From JAAYGT01 sp050252075 (GTDB lineage Bacteria; Pseudomonadota; Gammaproteobacteria; Burkholderiales; Burkholderiaceae_B): a DNA stretch of 40,350 nucleotides. The notes below the pieces were generated by a model, which saw nothing but the letters and a program-made list of their open reading frames with translations, made no database searches and was not told the origin of the DNA. The stretch is from assembly GCA_050252075.1 (NCBI GenBank), contig JBFWLP010000018.1, positions 1 to 40,350 on the forward strand. Reading direction: 5' to 3'. Position 1 is the stretch's first letter; each line of letters opens with the position of its first letter. Positions 1 through 7,752 of this stretch are shown here, in pieces. The translations under genes were made by a program, and so were the position numbers.

Positions 1-250
1 AATGGGGGCGCTGCCTTGGCGTGTACATGGCCGGGAACGCCGTCTTTTTTGCCTGTTGCCTTTGTACAGTTTGGGGTACCCGCTACCGCTTAATTATGTA
101 TGCAGTTTGGGGTGGGGGTTATCGACTTGAAACGGCGGCATTGTTGGCCGTGCGGGATGAGTGTTCATCCTAGTTCGCGGGGTAGAGATACTCGTTTTAT
201 GAGGTCTTTTGCTTCATGGGGCAAAACATGGGGCAAAATCCCAAAAAGAG
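1..250. other. Gene-free left edge with direct repeats, 3' of tRNA-Arg
   Basis: I see no credible coding region here; the only open frame is a 65-codon stretch from 100 that resembles nothing I recognise. The sequence holds two kinds of direct repeat: cagtttgggg at 67-76 and again at 103-112 (36 bp apart), and catggggcaaaa in perfect tandem at 215-226 and 227-238. Short direct repeats immediately 3' of a tRNA gene are common at the attachment ends of tRNA-integrating elements, so this may be the edge of an integrated element lying mostly outside the window. That reading is inference. Confidence 0.4.
215..238. repeat. Tandem 12-bp direct repeat (catggggcaaaa x2)
   Basis: Two exact head-to-tail copies occupy 215-226 and 227-238, about 75 bp beyond the 3' end of the tRNA-Arg gene. 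The pattern fits arm-type recombinase sites or an old attachment region, but no integrase is visible in the window. Confidence 0.6.
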
Positions 251-251
251 A

Positions 252-287
252 AAAGCCCCGTAAGGAGTTGGAGCCTTACGGGGCTTT
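252..287 (-). terminator. Intrinsic terminator of tRNA-Arg
   Basis: A perfect 14-bp stem (252-265 pairing with 274-287, 8-nt loop) is GC-rich at its centre. Read on the minus strand it runs into a T-rich tract (250 down to about 238). It lies 27 bp past the tRNA 3' end, so it most likely ends tRNA transcription. The stem also has flanking A/T runs on the other side and could work in both directions. Confidence 0.8.
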
Positions 288-313
288 AACCTGTTGATTT
301 AACAGGGTAATTC

Positions 314-390
314 TGGCGCGGCTGGCAGGATTCGAACCCACGACCCCTTGGTTCGTAGCCAAGTACTCTATCCAACTGAGCTACAGCCGC
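314..390 (-). tRNA. tRNA-Arg (anticodon ACG)
   Basis: Read on the minus strand, the sequence folds as a complete cloverleaf. The acceptor stem GCGGCTG (384-390) pairs with CAGCCGC (318-324). The D arm contains AGTTGGAT, the anticodon stem CTTGG/CCAAG encloses the loop CTACGAA with anticodon ACG, and the T loop is GTTCGAATC. The 3' CCA is encoded at 316-314. In bacteria the A34 of tRNA-Arg(ACG) is deaminated to inosine by TadA and reads CGU, CGC and CGA. The gene is single here, with its own promoter and terminator. Its 3' end faces the repeat-bearing left edge of the window, the usual orientation for tRNA-targeting integrative elements. Confidence 0.96.
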
Positions 391-402
391 TGAAAGAACG
401 TA

Positions 403-432
403 ACTATACCACAATTATTTTTTTCTGCGCAA
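403..432 (-). promoter_or_regulatory. Putative sigma70 promoter of tRNA-Arg
   Basis: On the minus strand TTGCGC (432-427) is separated by 18 bp from TATAGT (408-403). The predicted start falls a few bases before the mature tRNA 5' end at 390. The good -10 and placement support it; the -35 match is moderate. Confidence 0.55.
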
Positions 433-517
433 ATGGAATTCGGGTTTTGATCACATTTTTTTGCGTCGTGGCTTTTTGGTTATTTTTACGCCAAACGGCC
501 GGGAGTGCAAATGTTGT

Positions 518-546
518 TTGACTTCTTGCGTTCAGACCTGTAGCAT
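518..546 (+). promoter_or_regulatory. Putative promoter of the cold-shock gene
   Basis: TTGACT (518-523), a 17-bp spacer and TAGCAT (541-546) make a reasonable sigma70 promoter. Its predicted transcript would carry an untranslated leader of about 130 nt before the cold-shock start codon, similar to the long leaders of cspA-type mRNAs. Confidence 0.45.
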
Positions 547-681
547 GCACTTCAGATTTTCAAGTTCGTTGAAGTTAGTACAAGTCAGTACCGGGTATCC
601 AGTGCTTTTTTGCTCCAATCTCCACACCTTGACAATCTTCTATCAAGGGCATGGTGCCCAAACTTTTAGGGATTGCAAAAA

Positions 682-891
682 ATGCAAACAGAAACCGGTA
701 TCGTCAAGTGGTTCAACAATGAAAAAGGCTTTGGCTTTATCAAACCCGAATCGGGCGGTAAAGACCTGTTCGTTCACCACTCCGACATCATGGGCTCCGG
801 CTTCAAGTCGCTCGAAGAAAACCAGCAGGTTTCCTACGTAGCTGCTGAAGGCCTGAAGGGTCCTCAAGCCAAGTCGGTACAAGTACTGTAA
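682..891 (+). CDS. CspA-family cold-shock protein
   Basis: This encodes a 69-residue single cold-shock domain, a five-stranded beta barrel that binds single-stranded RNA or DNA and acts as an RNA chaperone in the cytoplasm. The RNP1-like motif GFGFI follows KWFNNEK, and RNP2-like LFVHHSDI follows; both are intact. The length matches the family norm (65-70 residues). I start at ATG 682, which has a taggga ribosome-binding site 9 bp upstream, rather than at the in-frame TTG at 673. The gene stands alone, with a probable 130-nt leader and its own terminator at 924-950. Which Csp paralogue this is, and whether it is cold-induced or constitutive, cannot be read from the sequence. Confidence 0.95.
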   Translation: MQTETGIVKWFNNEKGFGFIKPESGGKDLFVHHSDIMGSGFKSLEENQQVSYVAAEGLKGPQAKSVQVL

Positions 892-923
892 GCTTGGTGT
901 CTCGCCGGTGAACGGCGAACAGC

Positions 924-950
924 AAAAAACCGCCGCAAGGCGGTTTTTTT
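924..950. terminator. Bidirectional intrinsic terminator between csp and the deaminase gene
   Basis: A stem of accgcc/ggcggt with a gcaa tetraloop is flanked by A6 on the left and T7 on the right (924-934 pairing with 939-949). It therefore reads as a terminator on both strands, serving the convergent cold-shock gene (plus) and the deaminase gene (minus, ending at 1005). Confidence 0.9.
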
Positions 951-1004
951 ATGCCTGCTGTTTTGCTGGGCGCAGGCCTTGGCAAGCCCGGCCAGTGGAA
1001 ATAA

Positions 1005-2042
1005 CTACAATTCCCCCAGCTTGTTCACCCAGTGCTGCTTGGCATCGTCAGGCAAAAACGACGCCGCAAAGCTGTTGCGTGCCAGCAGCATGAGTTCCTG
1101 ACGGCTCAGGTTCAATGCACGTGCGCTTTGCAGGTAGTTGTCGGCAATGTAGCCGCCGAAGTAGGCGGGGTCGTCGGAGTTGATCGTAATGCACACCCCT
1201 TGACGCAACAGACGGGCAAGATTGTGGTCTTCCAGTGCATCGACCACGCACAGTTTCAGGTTCGACAACGGGCAAACGGTCAGCGGAATTTGTTCCTGCG
1301 CCAGGCGCTTCACCAGCCGGGGGTCGTCTTCGCTGCGTACGCCGTGGTCAATGCGTTCAACCCCCAGGGTGTCAAGGGCGGTTTCCACATAGCGTGCCGG
1401 CCCTTCTTCGCCGGCATGGGCGGTCAGGCGAAAGCCCAGCGCCTTGCAGCGGGCGTAAACCTGTGTGAATTTTTCGGGCGGGTTTCCTTTTTCGCCCGAG
1501 TCCAGGCCGATGGCGATCCACAGATCGCTGTAGGCGTCGCGCAAAGGCAGGGCGGCGTCGAGGGTGGCGTGTGCCTGTGCTTCGGTAAGGTGGCGCAAAA
1601 AACTCAGGATAATGTAGCTGGTCATGCCGGTGGCATAGCGCATTTCCCGCATGGCGCGCGCCATGCCTGCAAATACGGTGGCCAGTGCAATGCCGCGTTC
1701 GGTGTGGGTTTGCGGGTCGACCATGATTTCCGCGTGCACGACGCCGTCGGCCAGGGCGCGATGCAGGTAGGCCATCGTCATTTCATAAAAATCGTCTTCG
1801 GTCACCAGCACGGCGGCGCCGGCGTAATACAGGTCCAGAAAGGATTGCAGGTCGGTGAACTGATATGCCTGCTCAAGGGCCTGTTCCGATGCGTATGGCA
1901 AGGTGATGCCGTTGCGCTGGGCGAGCCGGAAAATCATGGCCGGTTCCAGGGTGCCTTCAATATGAAGATGCAATTCCGCCTTGGGCAGGTGCCGGATGAA
2001 GTCAGGCAGCGCGTTCAAAGGGGCGTGGCTGGTAGGGGGCAT
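1005..2042 (-). CDS. add: Adenine (adenosine-type) deaminase, metal-dependent
   Basis: This 345-residue protein belongs to the adenosine/AMP deaminase superfamily and hydrolyses the 6-amino group of a purine in the cytoplasmic salvage pathway. Metal and catalytic residues are all visible: HLH (His25, His27), HAGEE (His209, Glu212), IDHG (His233) and SDDP (Asp290, Asp291). The block CPLSNLKL followed by INSDDPAYFGGY resembles the bacterial adenine deaminases characterised in Pseudomonas (Pa0148-like) more than classical adenosine deaminases, so adenine to hypoxanthine is my preferred reaction. The family is normally annotated add. An aggaaag ribosome-binding site precedes ATG 2042. It is the last gene of a minus-strand run after the acyl-CoA dehydrogenase and DUF423 genes, with a 48-bp gap. 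Confidence 0.9.
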   Translation of the reverse strand: MPPTSHAPLNALPDFIRHLPKAELHLHIEGTLEPAMIFRLAQRNGITLPYASEQALEQAYQFTDLQSFLDLYYAGAAVLVTEDDFYEMTMAYLHRALADGVVHAEIMVDPQTHTERGIALATVFAGMARAMREMRYATGMTSYIILSFLRHLTEAQAHATLDAALPLRDAYSDLWIAIGLDSGEKGNPPEKFTQVYARCKALGFRLTAHAGEEGPARYVETALDTLGVERIDHGVRSEDDPRLVKRLAQEQIPLTVCPLSNLKLCVVDALEDHNLARLLRQGVCITINSDDPAYFGGYIADNYLQSARALNLSRQELMLLARNSFAASFLPDDAKQHWVNKLGEL

Positions 2043-2090
2043 AGGGCTTTCCTGCGGAAAACGTTGTATTGAGGGGGCGGCGCCACAGGG

Positions 2091-2471
2091 CTAGAGGGTG
2101 CGTTTTTGCAGCGCTGCCACGGCCACCAGCGCCCAGGCCAGAATGAATGCCACGCCGCCAATCGGCGTAATGGCGCCGAGCATGGTGTACCCGCTAAGCA
2201 CAAGAGCGTAAAGGCTGCCACTGAAAATGACAATGCCTGCTGCCATCAACCGTATGGCGTGGCGGGATAGCGCGGCATTCAGGTGGGGGGCCAGAGCCAC
2301 CAGAATGAGCAGGCCCAGGCCGTGAACCAGTTGATACAGCACGGCGGTTTGCCAGACGGCCAGCAGCGATGGGCTGACCACTTGTTTCAAGCCATGGGCG
2401 CCGAACGCCCCGGCACCGACACCGGTAAGCAAACACAGCGCGCCGAATGCAACAGTAGAGGATGGTTTCAT
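2091..2471 (-). CDS. DUF423 family inner-membrane protein
   Basis: A small, very hydrophobic protein of about 126 residues with four predicted membrane segments. It carries the family's hallmark GAFGAHGL near residue 25 and the conserved VWQTAVLYQLVHGLGLL segment. DUF423 (YgdD-like) proteins are widespread and their biochemical role is unknown to me. I start at ATG 2471, which puts the first membrane segment at the N terminus as is usual for the family; a GTG seven codons upstream (2492) is an alternative. It lies 40 bp after the acyl-CoA dehydrogenase gene and 48 bp before the deaminase gene, so co-transcription is likely, though no functional link is evident. Confidence 0.88.
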   Translation of the reverse strand: MKPSSTVAFGALCLLTGVGAGAFGAHGLKQVVSPSLLAVWQTAVLYQLVHGLGLLILVALAPHLNAALSRHAIRLMAAGIVIFSGSLYALVLSGYTMLGAITPIGGVAFILAWALVAVAALQKRTL

Positions 2472-2511
2472 GGGACCTGCCGACCGATTCACACATCCTG
2501 TACTGTACTAC

Positions 2512-3666
2512 TTAAATGGCGGCGCCTCGGATCAGACCCCGTGCGATGATCAGCTGCTGAATTTGCGAGGTGCCTTCGTAAAGACGGAACAAGCGAACGT
2601 CGCGATAGAAGCGTTCGACCGCGTACTCGCTGATGTAGCCGGAACCGCCGTGAATCTGCACGGCGCGGTCGGCCACGCGTCCGCACATTTCCGTGGAAAA
2701 ATACTTGGCACACGACGCTTCGATCGATACTTCCTTGCCTTCATCGCGACGGCGTGCGGCATCGATGACCATACATTCCGCCGCGTAGATTTCCGCCTTT
2801 GAGTCGGCCAGCATGCCCTGGATGAGCTGGAATTCGGCAATAGGCGTTCCGAACTGCTTGCGGTTCATGGCGTAGTTCAAGGCGTCGCGCAACATGCGCT
2901 TGGCCGATCCGATCGATACGGCGGCAATGTGAAGTCGCCCTTTGTCGAGCACTTTCATGGCGGTTTTGAAGCCTACCCCCTCTTTGCCGCCGATAAGATG
3001 GCCGGCCGGCACGCGACAGTTGTCGAAGATCACGTCGCAGGTGTGCGCGCCGCGCTGGCCCATTTTCTTGTCGGTTTTGCCCAGGCTGAGGCCGGGTGTG
3101 CCCGCTTCCACAATAAAGGCCGAGATGCCGCCCGCACCTTTATTGGCGGGGTCGGTACGGGCCATGACGGTAAAAATGCCGGCTTCCGGCGCATTGGTGA
3201 TAAAACGTTTTGTGCCGTTCAGCACGTAGTGATCGCCGTCTTTGACAGCCGTGGTTTTCAATGAAGCGGCGTCGGATCCGGCATCGGGCTCGGTAAGGGC
3301 AAACGACCCGATCAGGTCGCCGCTGGCCAGCCGGGGCAGGTAGTGCTGTTTTTGCTCGTCGGTGCCGTCCAGCAAAATCCCCATGGCACCAATACCGTTG
3401 TTGGTGCCCAGCAGCGACCGGAATGCGGGAGAGGTCTGGCCCAGCTCCATGGCCAGGCGCACTTCTTCTTCCATGGTAACGCCCAGGCCGCCGTAGGCTT
3501 CGGGAATGGACAGGCCGAACAGGCCCAGCGCTTTCATTTGGTTGATGATGTCCTGAGGAATGGCGTCGTGTTCGATAACTTCTTCCTCGCGGGGAATCAG
3601 TTCTTCGTGGATAAAGCGGTGAAGGCTGTCTTCAAGCAGGTTTTGGGTTTCGGGATCGCGGATCAT
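2512..3666 (-). CDS. Acyl-CoA dehydrogenase
   Basis: At 384 residues this is the usual length for the FAD-dependent acyl-CoA dehydrogenases, which introduce the alpha-beta double bond of acyl-CoA thioesters and pass electrons to ETF. The N-terminal helical domain (about 1-115), the middle beta domain with FALTEPDAGSD and FITNA (about 116-215), and the C-terminal four-helix domain are in order. The C-terminal signature QIHGGSGY is followed by the putative catalytic base Glu364 in LYEGTSQIQ. Chain-length or branched-chain specificity cannot be told from the sequence. ATG 3666 has a ggag site 7 bp upstream. It is the first gene of a three-gene minus-strand run and is divergent from the nuclease/ABC operon. 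Confidence 0.93.
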   Translation of the reverse strand: MIRDPETQNLLEDSLHRFIHEELIPREEEVIEHDAIPQDIINQMKALGLFGLSIPEAYGGLGVTMEEEVRLAMELGQTSPAFRSLLGTNNGIGAMGILLDGTDEQKQHYLPRLASGDLIGSFALTEPDAGSDAASLKTTAVKDGDHYVLNGTKRFITNAPEAGIFTVMARTDPANKGAGGISAFIVEAGTPGLSLGKTDKKMGQRGAHTCDVIFDNCRVPAGHLIGGKEGVGFKTAMKVLDKGRLHIAAVSIGSAKRMLRDALNYAMNRKQFGTPIAEFQLIQGMLADSKAEIYAAECMVIDAARRRDEGKEVSIEASCAKYFSTEMCGRVADRAVQIHGGSGYISEYAVERFYRDVRLFRLYEGTSQIQQLIIARGLIRGAAI

Positions 3667-3802
3667 GCAGGTTCTCCAGACGTAATTGCCAGAATAGCGG
3701 ATGAGTTATCAACAAGTGCTAATTTACCATCCGGCTGGCCGGTTTGTCTTTTTTCGGATCAGGCTTTCAGGAAAAACGGTTCGCGGAATGACAAACTGCC
3801 GC

Positions 3803-3830
3803 TTGCGTTGATGTTTTGCCCCCCTATAAT
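3803..3830 (+). promoter_or_regulatory. Putative promoter of the nuclease-ABC transporter operon
   Basis: TTGCGT (3803-3808), a 16-bp spacer and a perfect TATAAT (3825-3830) lie in the 222-bp gap between the divergent dehydrogenase and nuclease genes. This gives a leader of roughly 50 nt before the GTG at 3889. No inverted repeat that would suggest a local operator stands out. Confidence 0.55.
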
Positions 3831-3888
3831 CGGCCTTGGTGGCAGTTGTTGTCCACAAAATGCCCGTGTGGCAGGTATCGGAATCGAA

Positions 3889-4509
3889 GTGAATCAATCT
3901 TTCTCCCGTTTTCTTTCAGTGTTTTTTGTGCGTGTCGTGGCTCGGACGGCTCGCAGGCGCCCGGTCGCGGCGGCTGCTGCAGCGCTGGTTCTGGGCGGGG
4001 CGGTCGTGCTTGCGTCCGGGTCTAATGTCAATGCCCAGTCGGACTACGCCTTCAACCTTACCGGGCGTGTAGTTCAGGTGTCCGACGGCGATACATTCAA
4101 CATGCTGGTCAATGGGCGAACCCAGCGCATTCGCATGGCCAGCATCGATGCGCCGGAACTGGGCAAAGGGTCGGAGCAGCCGGGGCAGCCGTTTGGTCGC
4201 GCCTCACGCGAGGCTCTGGCCGATCTTATTGCCGGCCAGACCCTTACCGTCAGGTGCTTTGAGCGCGATCGCTATGAACGGGCCATATGCGATGTTCCCC
4301 TGGGCGATGGCGAAACCGTGAACCAGCGTATGGTGCAGCAAGGCATGGCGTGGGCCAACACCGAAAAGCGCGGCAGCTTTTTGCGTGACGATGCCGTGGT
4401 CGGCTTGCAGAAACAGGCGCAATCCCGCCGGGCCGGCTTGTGGTCGGAACCGGATCCCGTGCAGCCCTGGGCCTGGCGCTACCATTGCTGGCGTCAGCAA
4501 CGATGCTAA
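3889..4509 (+). CDS. Secreted thermonuclease-like (SNase family) protein
   Basis: About 206 residues. An N-terminal export segment, with ARRRP followed by an Ala/Val/Leu-rich core ending at NVNAQ near residue 47, precedes a staphylococcal-nuclease OB-fold domain. The family's catalytic and calcium-binding positions are recognisable in VSDGDTF, in IRMASIDAPE (Arg, Asp, Glu) and in DRYERAICDV (second Arg), so the enzyme looks active as a Ca-dependent phosphodiesterase acting outside the cytoplasm. The same frame is open far upstream (from 3343), but the coding character begins near GTG 3889; GTG 3919 is an alternative, so the exact start is uncertain. Its stop overlaps the start of the next gene by 7 bp, implying translational coupling to the peptide-binding lipoprotein. 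Confidence 0.85.
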   Translation: MNQSFSRFLSVFFVRVVARTARRRPVAAAAAALVLGGAVVLASGSNVNAQSDYAFNLTGRVVQVSDGDTFNMLVNGRTQRIRMASIDAPELGKGSEQPGQPFGRASREALADLIAGQTLTVRCFERDRYERAICDVPLGDGETVNQRMVQQGMAWANTEKRGSFLRDDAVVGLQKQAQSRRAGLWSEPDPVQPWAWRYHCWRQQRC

Positions 4510-6773
4510 TGGCCGGGCACCGTTTACGGGGGTGGTTGGCGCGGGTCGTTGGGGGCGGCGCGGTGGTGGCGCTGCTTGCGCTGGCGGGCTGTACGGCCGA
4601 GCCGGTGAACAGCCCCTATCCGGAAGGAGTGGAGCGCCAAAACACCTTGTTCACCGCTTTCACACAGCGCTCGCCCAAGCACCTGGATCCGGCCAGCTCG
4701 TATTCCACCGACGAAACGCCGTTTACCTATTCCATCTACGAACCGCTTTATGGGTATCACTACCTGAAACGACCGTACGAGCTCGTTCCACGAGCGGCGG
4801 CGCGCATCGCCGCCCCTGCCTATCAGGATCAGGCCGGCAACCTTTTGCCTGAGGACACCGATGGCAAAAATGTAGCGTTCAGCGTTTATGACATTCCGAT
4901 CAAGCCCGGTATTCTGTATCAGCCGCACCCGGCATTCGCCCTGACACCGGCGGGAGAACCCGTTTACTACCCCATTTCGCCGGAGCAGCTGCAGGACAAA
5001 TTCGGTATCAATGCCTTTGAACACTCCGGAACGCGGGAGCTGACGGCACACGATTATGTCTACGCCTTCCGGCGCCTGGCCAGCCCCAGGGTGGTTTCCC
5101 CGGTGTTCGGGGTGCTGGCCGGGCATATTGCGGGCCTGCGAGACTACGCGGAACAGCTCAAGCACGCCGACGCGCAGTTGCAGGCAGCGGCGGGTGACGG
5201 TTTCACGCCGTGGCTTGATCTGCGCGCATACGCGTTCGACGGGGTGAAGGCGCTCGATGACCACACCCTGCGCATTACCGTCAAAGGCAAGTATCCGCAG
5301 TTCAAGTACTGGCTGGCCATGACGTTCACGGCGCCGGTGCCCTGGGAAGCCGACCGCTTCTACCACCAGCCGGGTATGGCGCAGCACAACCTGTCACTGA
5401 ACACGTGGCCGGTGGGTACCGGGCCCTATATGCTGGTGGAGTCGCTGGTGAATCGGCGGCACGTACTGGCGCGTAACCCCAACTTCCGGGGCGAGCCTTA
5501 TCCTTGCTCCGGAGAGCCCGGCGACGCCGGGCTGGGCCTGCTGGCCGATTGCGGGAAACAGACGCCGTTCATCGACCGCATCGAGTTTTCGCTTGAAAAA
5601 GAAAGCGTACCGTTGATGGGCAAGTTTATTCAGGGGTACTACGACATTCCGCAGGTTGACCGGGGGGATTACGGGGTGGCCTTGCGTGTTGCGGCCAGTG
5701 ACTCTGCTGAAAAGGCGGCGCTGTATGAAGATCACGGCTTGATTCTGCGCAGCTCCACCGAGGCAACCATTTATTATTTCGGGTTCAACTGGCTTGACCC
5801 GGTCGTGGGCAAGGGCGACACGCCCGAGCAGCAGGAGCGTAACCGCAAGCTGCGCCAGGCCATCAGTATTGCGTTTGACTGGGAGCAGTATGTGGCCATT
5901 TTCCAGAATGATCAGGCCCAGGTGGCGCAAAGTCCGCTGCCGCCCGGAGTGCCGGGCTACGTTGCACCGCCTGAAGGCATGAACCCCCAGGTTTACCGTC
6001 TTGAAAACGGGCGTGCGGTGCGCCGCTCGCTGGACGATGCCCGGCAATTGCTGAAAGAGGCCGGCTACCCCGACGGTCGCGATGCAGACACCGGCAGGCC
6101 CCTGATTCTGCATTTTGATTCGGCCGGCGGCATGGGGTCCAGCCCCATGCTCGACTGGATGCGGCGCCAGCTGAAGTCGCTGAACATCGAGCTTGAGGTG
6201 CGTGCCACCGACTACAACCGTTTCCAGGACAAAATGCGCAATGGCAGCGCACAGATGTATATGTGGGGCTGGGTCGCCGATTATCCTGACCCGGAAAATT
6301 TCCTGTTCCTGCTGTACGGCCCCAACGCCAAAGCAGTCAACGGCGGTGAAAACGCGTCAAACTACCAGAACCCCGAATACGACCGCCTGTTTGAGCAAAT
6401 GCGCTATCTTGACGACGGCCCGCGTCGTGACGCCCTGGTCGCCGATATGGTGAAACTGGTGCAGTACGATGCGCCCTGGATGTTCGGTTATTACCCCATG
6501 TCGGGTGGGGCCTACCAGTCGTGGGTAGGCAATGCCAAGCCCACACAGATGGTACGCAATACCCTGCAGTACTATCGCATTGATCCGGCGCAACGCGCGG
6601 CAAAGATCCAGGCCTGGAATGCGCCTGTCTGGTGGCCGCTGTGGGGCTTGGCCGTGCTGGCGCTTCTGGGCGTGGCGTTGGTATGGCGCTGGGCCCGTGC
6701 GCGTGAACGCGCCGTTGCCTTGCCGGGTGCCCGTACGCCCCCGGCGGGCCGTACGTTCTCGGGGCGCTCATGA
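4503..6773 (+). CDS. Peptide ABC transporter substrate-binding lipoprotein with C-terminal membrane anchor
   Basis: This 756-residue protein belongs to the SBP_bac_5 (DppA/OppA-like) cluster of periplasmic binding proteins and should present oligopeptides or similar ligands to the permeases downstream. A basic N terminus and hydrophobic stretch end in the lipobox LAGC, with Cys30 as the predicted lipidation site. The usual SBP_bac_5 features follow (RRLASPRVVSPVF, a TGPYM segment, and the late YMWGWVADYPDPENFLFLLYG). It is unusually long, and near residues 709-727 there is a second hydrophobic segment followed by Arg-rich sequence, so the protein may be anchored at both ends. Start ATG 4503 overlaps the nuclease stop; ATG 4509 is nearly equivalent. 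The stop overlaps the permease start by 4 bp. Confidence 0.9.
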   Translation: MLMAGHRLRGWLARVVGGGAVVALLALAGCTAEPVNSPYPEGVERQNTLFTAFTQRSPKHLDPASSYSTDETPFTYSIYEPLYGYHYLKRPYELVPRAAARIAAPAYQDQAGNLLPEDTDGKNVAFSVYDIPIKPGILYQPHPAFALTPAGEPVYYPISPEQLQDKFGINAFEHSGTRELTAHDYVYAFRRLASPRVVSPVFGVLAGHIAGLRDYAEQLKHADAQLQAAAGDGFTPWLDLRAYAFDGVKALDDHTLRITVKGKYPQFKYWLAMTFTAPVPWEADRFYHQPGMAQHNLSLNTWPVGTGPYMLVESLVNRRHVLARNPNFRGEPYPCSGEPGDAGLGLLADCGKQTPFIDRIEFSLEKESVPLMGKFIQGYYDIPQVDRGDYGVALRVAASDSAEKAALYEDHGLILRSSTEATIYYFGFNWLDPVVGKGDTPEQQERNRKLRQAISIAFDWEQYVAIFQNDQAQVAQSPLPPGVPGYVAPPEGMNPQVYRLENGRAVRRSLDDARQLLKEAGYPDGRDADTGRPLILHFDSAGGMGSSPMLDWMRRQLKSLNIELEVRATDYNRFQDKMRNGSAQMYMWGWVADYPDPENFLFLLYGPNAKAVNGGENASNYQNPEYDRLFEQMRYLDDGPRRDALVADMVKLVQYDAPWMFGYYPMSGGAYQSWVGNAKPTQMVRNTLQYYRIDPAQRAAKIQAWNAPVWWPLWGLAVLALLGVALVWRWARARERAVALPGARTPPAGRTFSGRS

Positions 6774-7747
6774 TTACTTATATTCTTCGCCGGCTGGTTT
6801 ACGGTGTGTTCATCTTGATCGGCGTGAACCTGCTCACTTTCGTCCTGTTTTTCGCGGTGAACACTCCCGATGACATGGCACGCCTGTCCATTGGCGGCCA
6901 GCGGGTTACCCAGGAAGCCATAGACCGTTGGAAGGCGGACCGCGGTTATGACAAGCCGTTGTTTTTCAATACCGAACAGCCGGGCGCAAAGGCGCTGACA
7001 TCCACCATTTTCTACGAACGTTCGGTACCGTTGCTGCGGTTTGATTTCGGGTTTTCCGATGAAGGGCGCGATATCGGCCATGAAATCACCTCACGCATGG
7101 GGCCCAGCCTGGCGCTGGCGCTGCCTACATTCCTGCTGGGGCTGTTCGTATGTATCGTCTTCGCGCTGGTGCTGGTCTTTTTCAAAGGCACCCGGCTTGA
7201 TTTTGCCGGTGTGGTGGTCTGCGTGGTGCTTTTGTCGATTTCCGGCCTGTTCTACATCATTGCGGGGCAATGGCTCTTTGCCAAGGTGTTGCGCTGGGTA
7301 CCGTATTCCGGGTTTGTCGATGGCTGGGCAAGCTGGCGTTTTCTGGTGTTGCCTGTGCTGGTCGGGGTGATTTCAGGCCTGGGCGGGCAAGCCCGTTTCT
7401 ATCGTACGCTGTTTCTGGAAGAGGCCGGCAAAGATTATGTGCGCACCGCGCGGGCCAAGGGGCTGGCAGAATCCGTGGTACTGATGCGGCATGTGCTGCG
7501 CAATGCCTTGCTGCCCATACTGACCGGCACAGTCTCGGCGATTCCGCTGCTGTTCATGGGCAGCCTCATTGCGGAATCTTTCTTCGGCATCCCCGGTTTG
7601 GGCAGTTACACCATCGACGCGATTAATGCGCAAGACTTTTCCATCGTACGTTCCATGGTGTTTCTGGGCTCGGCCTTGTACATCGTGGGGCTTATTCTGG
7701 CCGACATTTCCTACACGCTGGCCGACCCGCGTGTCCGGTTCGAGTGA
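6770..7747 (+). CDS. Peptide ABC transporter permease, DppB type
   Basis: A 325-residue integral membrane permease with the N-terminal signature ITYILRRLVYGVFILIGVNLLTF of DppB/OppB proteins and about six membrane spans. The cytoplasmic EAA loop that docks on the ATPase is clear around residues 217-250 (EEAGKDYVRTARAKGL followed by HVLRNALLPI). The GIPGLGSYTIDAI segment near residue 280 is typical of the subfamily. The ATGA overlap with the preceding gene indicates translational coupling. It pairs with the permease encoded immediately downstream to form the membrane channel. Confidence 0.94.
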   Translation: MITYILRRLVYGVFILIGVNLLTFVLFFAVNTPDDMARLSIGGQRVTQEAIDRWKADRGYDKPLFFNTEQPGAKALTSTIFYERSVPLLRFDFGFSDEGRDIGHEITSRMGPSLALALPTFLLGLFVCIVFALVLVFFKGTRLDFAGVVVCVVLLSISGLFYIIAGQWLFAKVLRWVPYSGFVDGWASWRFLVLPVLVGVISGLGGQARFYRTLFLEEAGKDYVRTARAKGLAESVVLMRHVLRNALLPILTGTVSAIPLLFMGSLIAESFFGIPGLGSYTIDAINAQDFSIVRSMVFLGSALYIVGLILADISYTLADPRVRFE

Positions 7748-7752
7748 CGCCC

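Noticed and set aside
100..297. 65-codon frame at the left edge as a gene
   Set aside because: It runs through the tandem repeats and the tRNA terminator, has no ribosome-binding site and no similarity I recognise.
461..841. 126-codon plus-strand frame over the cold-shock leader and gene
   Set aside because: Out of frame with the cold-shock protein, no ribosome-binding site and no recognisable protein.
1032..2072. 346-codon open frame opposite the deaminase gene
   Set aside because: Antisense shadow; the minus-strand protein has all active-site motifs of its family.
3343..3888. Upstream extension of the nuclease frame to 3343
   Set aside because: The extension is antisense to the acyl-CoA dehydrogenase and crosses the promoter; the export signal and family character start near 3889.
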